Assembly: GCA_002353975.1 (NCBI GenBank)
Contig: DEKQ01000152.1
Coordinates: 1,636-9,728 of the forward strand
Direction: 5' to 3'
DNA length: 8,093 nucleotides
From: Prevotellaceae bacterium UBA2718
Lineage (GTDB): Bacteria; Bacteroidota; Bacteroidia; Bacteroidales; Bacteroidaceae
The position numbers and the translations under genes were made by a program. Shown piece after piece: positions 5,838-8,093 of this stretch; position 1 is the stretch's first letter, and each line of letters opens with the position of its first letter. The notes beneath the pieces are model-generated. The model did not search any database. It saw only the letters and a list, made by a program, of their open reading frames with translations, and was not told where the DNA came from.

Positions 5838-7268
5838 ATGAAGAAGAAAACAGTTATATTGTCTTTGTTGCTGGTGTGCGGGCTGCGGGCCGGTGCACAG
5901 GTTGTGTGCGGAGCAGGTGTGTGTGATGTGCAGGCTCTGCAGGCGGAGATGCGTGAGAACCGTGAGCTGTATGGCGACAACTATACCGCCTACCAGACTC
6001 CACGCGGTGTGCTGTCACCGGCTCCGGAGGGGTATGTGCCGTGCTATATGAGTCATTATGGCAGGCATGGGTCGCGGTATCTGATAGGTAAGAATGTGTA
6101 TGAACGTCCCTACGAGGTGCTGAAGGAGGCTGACGAGAAGGGTATGCTGACGGCGCTTGGCTGCAGGCTCCTTGGGCAGCTTGACACGATACGCCGTGAC
6201 GCGCGCGGACACATAGAGGAGCTGACACTGCGCGGGGCTCAGCAGCACAGGGGCATAGCGGAGAGGATGTATAGGAATTTCCCTGAGCTCTTCAGTGGCA
6301 ACCAGAAGATAGACGCCCGCAGTACGCCGGTGGTGCGTTGCATACTGTCGATGGCTAACGAGACGATGACGCTGCAGGGGCTGAATCCGCAGCTGGAGAT
6401 AGCGATGGATGCCTCGGCGGGCGATAAGTATTACCTGATCTATGATGACGAGCAGCTGCGCAAGGAGCGTCGTCCGAAGGGCTCCAGGGCTGACAGTGCG
6501 CTGACAGCTTTTGAGCAGCGTCACTATGACCCGCAGCGGCTGATGAATGCCCTCTTCAAGGAGGAGAGCTACTGGCGTGAGGCGGTGAGAAACCCGTGGC
6601 AGTTTGCTGCCGTGGATATATGGAAGGTGGTGGCCGACATGCAAAGCACGGAGCTGCGCCACACGATGCCGATGGACGGGTACTTCACCGATGAGGAGAT
6701 GTATAACCTGTGGCTGATAAAGAACGCCGGATGGTATGTGTCGCACGGTCCGTCGCCCCTCAACGGCGGACGGCAGGTGTTCTTCCAGCGTAACCTGATA
6801 AGGAATATCGTCAATACTGCGGACTCGTGTCTGGCGCTGATAGAGGGGAGACCCTGCGGAGACCCGCAGGGCACGGTGGCTCCTCTTGCTGCCTCGCTGC
6901 GGTTCGGACATGAGGTGGTGGTGATGCCGACGGTGTGCTTCCTGAACCTCAACGGCTACGGGGAGCAGTTTGCTGACCTCGAAAGCCTTGCCGCTAACGG
7001 ATGGCATGATAACCGCATATTCCCTATGGCAAGCAACATACAGATGGTGTTTTACAAGGCCGGAATATCCGGAAATACCGGAAAATCCGGATTATCCGGG
7101 AAGACCGGCGAGACAGCAAAGCCTATCCTTGTGAAGGTGCTGCTGAACGAGGAGGAGGCGATGATGCCGCAGCTGACGCCCGTCACAGGTTGCTACTACA
7201 AATGGCAGGACGTGAAGGACTATTGCCTGAAGAAGCTCGCGACCTTCAGCGGGGAGGAGCCGCAGTGA
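5838..7268 (+). CDS. Secreted histidine acid phosphatase (MINPP/phytase-like)
   Basis: This 476-aa protein is probably a phosphomonoesterase acting in the periplasm or outside the cell. Residues 1-20 are a signal peptide with likely cleavage in AGA/QVV. The clade-2 histidine phosphatase signature R76-H-G-S-R80 carries the nucleophile H77. ARSTPVVRC (160-168) supplies the usual phosphate-binding arginine region. H358-E359 in RFGHEVVVMP occupies the proton-donor position, where classical acid phosphatases have HD and MINPPs have HAE. Inositol-phosphate use is therefore plausible but not proven. Two coding repeats interrupt the protein: a REP-coded PCGDPQG at 339-345, just before the catalytic strand, and a tripeptide (x-S/T-G) stretch at about 410-425. 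Both probably sit in surface loops. The start has an AT-rich leader without a Shine-Dalgarno site. The gene has its own consensus promoter and appears monocistronic. Confidence 0.9.
   Translation: MKKKTVILSLLLVCGLRAGAQVVCGAGVCDVQALQAEMRENRELYGDNYTAYQTPRGVLSPAPEGYVPCYMSHYGRHGSRYLIGKNVYERPYEVLKEADEKGMLTALGCRLLGQLDTIRRDARGHIEELTLRGAQQHRGIAERMYRNFPELFSGNQKIDARSTPVVRCILSMANETMTLQGLNPQLEIAMDASAGDKYYLIYDDEQLRKERRPKGSRADSALTAFEQRHYDPQRLMNALFKEESYWREAVRNPWQFAAVDIWKVVADMQSTELRHTMPMDGYFTDEEMYNLWLIKNAGWYVSHGPSPLNGGRQVFFQRNLIRNIVNTADSCLALIEGRPCGDPQGTVAPLAASLRFGHEVVVMPTVCFLNLNGYGEQFADLESLAANGWHDNRIFPMASNIQMVFYKAGISGNTGKSGLSGKTGETAKPILVKVLLNEEEAMMPQLTPVTGCYYKWQDVKDYCLKKLATFSGEEPQ
6851..6881 (+). repeat. Third REP element, inside the phosphatase coding sequence
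   Basis: It matches the left REP arm of the RAYT gene (4436-4466) at 29 of 31 positions, in the same orientation. The palindrome 6852-6871 keeps the perfect 8-bp stem, with loop AGAC instead of AGAA. The tail is CACGGTGGCT. It is read in the same codon phase as both RAYT copies and gives PCGDPQGTV. No inverted partner is found nearby, so this is a solitary REP. Confidence 0.85.
7060..7108 (+). repeat. Six CCGG motifs at exact 9-bp intervals in the phosphatase gene
   Basis: CCGG occurs at 7060, 7069, 7078, 7087, 7096 and 7105, with mostly A/T bases between. The frame is kept and encodes ISG NTG KSG LSG KTG (from about residue 410), a glycine-rich tripeptide repeat. It looks like a small in-frame tandem expansion in a surface loop. 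Confidence 0.85.
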
Positions 7269-7279
7269 TGACACTGCGA

Positions 7280-7294
7280 TGCCGCAAAGCGGCA
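7280..7294 (+). terminator. Short GC hairpin after the phosphatase gene
   Basis: TGCCGC-AAA-GCGGCA forms a 6-bp stem with a 3-nt loop, 11 bp after the stop codon. There is no T-run after it, so it would be a weak or non-canonical terminator. A 12-nt direct repeat GACACTGCGATG (7270-7281 and 7326-7337) overlaps its left side. Confidence 0.3.
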
Positions 7295-7363
7295 CGCAAC
7301 ACGACACACAAAACATTAGCAGCAAGACACTGCGATGGGCACATTTCTGTTCTTTTGTTGGTA

Positions 7364-7386
7364 ATTTGCAAATTGCGGTTTGCAAA
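7364..7386. promoter_or_regulatory. Paired TTTGCAAA palindromes upstream of pckA
   Basis: ATTTGCAAAT (7364-7373) and TTTGCAAA (7379-7386) are perfect palindromes with centres 14 bp apart, about 56 bp upstream of the pckA -33 element. This is a plausible position for an activator or repressor site. The regulator is unknown. Confidence 0.3.
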
Positions 7387-7441
7387 ATGACTGTTTTAAT
7401 GTTCTAAAAGATGCATTTTTTGTATAATAAGGTCTAAAACC

Positions 7442-7472
7442 TTTGCAGTTTGACTATTTTTTTCTACCTTTG
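7442..7472 (+). promoter_or_regulatory. Consensus promoter for pckA
   Basis: TTTG (7442-7445), a 19-nt spacer and TACCTTTG (7465-7472) match the Bacteroidetes sigma consensus. Transcription would begin near 7479, giving a leader of about 90 nt before ATG 7570. That leader contains the near-palindrome AACCGCCGGTT (7495-7505). Confidence 0.75.
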
Positions 7473-7569
7473 CACCCAAATTGGCGTATTGGATAACCGC
7501 CGGTTCCCATATTAGATAGTTAACATTATCCATAAAATTAAAATTACAAGAAAGGATCAAATTAAAGCA

Positions 7570-8093
7570 ATGGCAACATTAGATCTGACAAAGTATGGCA
7601 TCACCGGCAGTAAGGTGATAGCCCACAATCCAAGTTACGAGTACCTCTTTGAGGAGGAGACAAAGGCAGGCCTGACAGGCTATGACAAGGGTGTGAACAC
7701 CGAGCTGAACGCTGTCAACGTGATGACCGGTATCTACACTGGCCGTTCGCCTAAGGATAAGTACATCGTTGACGATGCACAGAGCCACGACAAGGTATGG
7801 TGGACTACTGAGGACTACAAGAACGATAACCACCCCATGAGCGAAGAGGTATGGGGCAAGGTGAAGGATATCGCCATCAAGGAGCTGTGCAACAAGGAGC
7901 TCTACGTAGTTGACGCTTTCTGCGGTGCCAACGAGGCAACACGCCTGGCAGTGCGCTTCATCGTTGAGGTGGCATGGCAGGCACACTTCGTAACGAATAT
8001 GTTCATACAGCCTACAAAGGAAGAGCTGGAGAACTTTGAGCCAAACTTCGTGATCTACAACGCTTCTAAGGCAAAGGTAGAGAACTACAAGGA
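7570..8093 (+). CDS. pckA: Phosphoenolpyruvate carboxykinase (ATP), 5' part
   Basis: The first 174 codons of PckA are present and the gene runs off the right edge. The enzyme interconverts oxaloacetate plus ATP with phosphoenolpyruvate, CO2 and ADP in the cytoplasm. In Bacteroidales it commonly serves CO2 fixation on the route to succinate as well as gluconeogenesis. The sequence begins MATLDLTKYGITG. VMTGIYTGRSPKDKYIV carries the substrate-binding arginine region. VVDAFCGAN, then FVTNMFIQPT and FVIYNASKAKVENYK are typical of the ATP-dependent family. The kinase-1a P-loop and metal-binding residues lie beyond the window. Codon use is strongly biased (GAG, AAG, CTG, AAC), consistent with high expression. 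The start follows an AT-rich leader with no Shine-Dalgarno site, and the gene has its own consensus promoter. Confidence 0.96.
   Translation, partial: MATLDLTKYGITGSKVIAHNPSYEYLFEEETKAGLTGYDKGVNTELNAVNVMTGIYTGRSPKDKYIVDDAQSHDKVWWTTEDYKNDNHPMSEEVWGKVKDIAIKELCNKELYVVDAFCGANEATRLAVRFIVEVAWQAHFVTNMFIQPTKEELENFEPNFVIYNASKAKVENYK

Noticed and set aside
5838..5900. Lipoprotein signal in the phosphatase (LLVC near residue 14)
   Set aside because: The residue before Cys is Val rather than Gly/Ala/Ser, and a standard cleavage site AGA/Q follows, so a type I signal peptide is more likely.
6015..7007. 330-codon open frame on the minus strand
   Set aside because: It lies wholly antisense to the phosphatase gene, which has family motifs and a signal peptide. 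The antisense translation is rich in H, R, L and P with no recognisable domain.
7579..7986. 135-codon minus-strand frame
   Set aside because: It is antisense to pckA, which is unambiguous.
1..8093. tRNA or rRNA genes and known riboswitches
   Set aside because: I saw no cloverleaf, rRNA-like stretch or recognisable riboswitch core in the intergenic regions.

Overview
The window looks like a chromosomal segment from a Bacteroidales bacterium, most likely Prevotella or a close relative. The evidence is an ATP-type PckA with Bacteroidales-like sequence, a BspA-like surface protein carrying Big_2 and LRR_5 modules, AT-rich leaders without Shine-Dalgarno sites, and four promoters matching the Bacteroidetes pattern TTTG/TTG-N19-20-TAnnTTTG.

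Layout. On the minus strand, positions 1-3358 hold the first 1119 codons of a very large secreted modular protein. It is preceded by a small unknown gene (3423-3734) that probably shares its transcript. The two genes have near-duplicate AT-rich leaders. A divergent intergenic region (about 3741-4019) has one promoter for each direction. On the plus strand come a Y1/HUH REP-associated transposase (RAYT) with an extra C-terminal domain (4020-5168), a repeat-rich 669-bp intergenic region, a secreted histidine acid phosphatase of the MINPP/phytase type (5838-7268), a 301-bp intergenic region, and the 5' end of pckA (7570 onward).

The most striking signal is a palindromic REP-like element (8-bp stem, 4-nt loop, conserved tail) living inside protein-coding sequence. 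Two copies face each other within the RAYT gene, forming a REPIN-like inverted pair around an Ala-rich 24-nt tandem repeat. A third copy lies in the neighbouring phosphatase gene, ten residues before the catalytic His-Glu. All three are read in the same codon phase and give PCG(E/S/D)PQG. The palindrome encodes nearly the same peptide in either orientation, and its 20-nt core has no stop codon in any of the six frames. A reasonable hypothesis is a coding-tolerant REP family mobilised by this RAYT, comparable in concept to Rickettsia palindromic elements but linked to a Y1 transposase.

Other repeats are four 22-nt tandem units, a 23-nt exact direct repeat upstream of the phosphatase gene, and six CCGG motifs at exact 9-bp intervals encoding x-(S/T)-G tripeptides in the phosphatase. 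The intergenic region at 5169-5837 also has a few DnaA-box-like sites, which is weak evidence for an origin. The plus-strand genes do not form an evident pathway; each has its own promoter.
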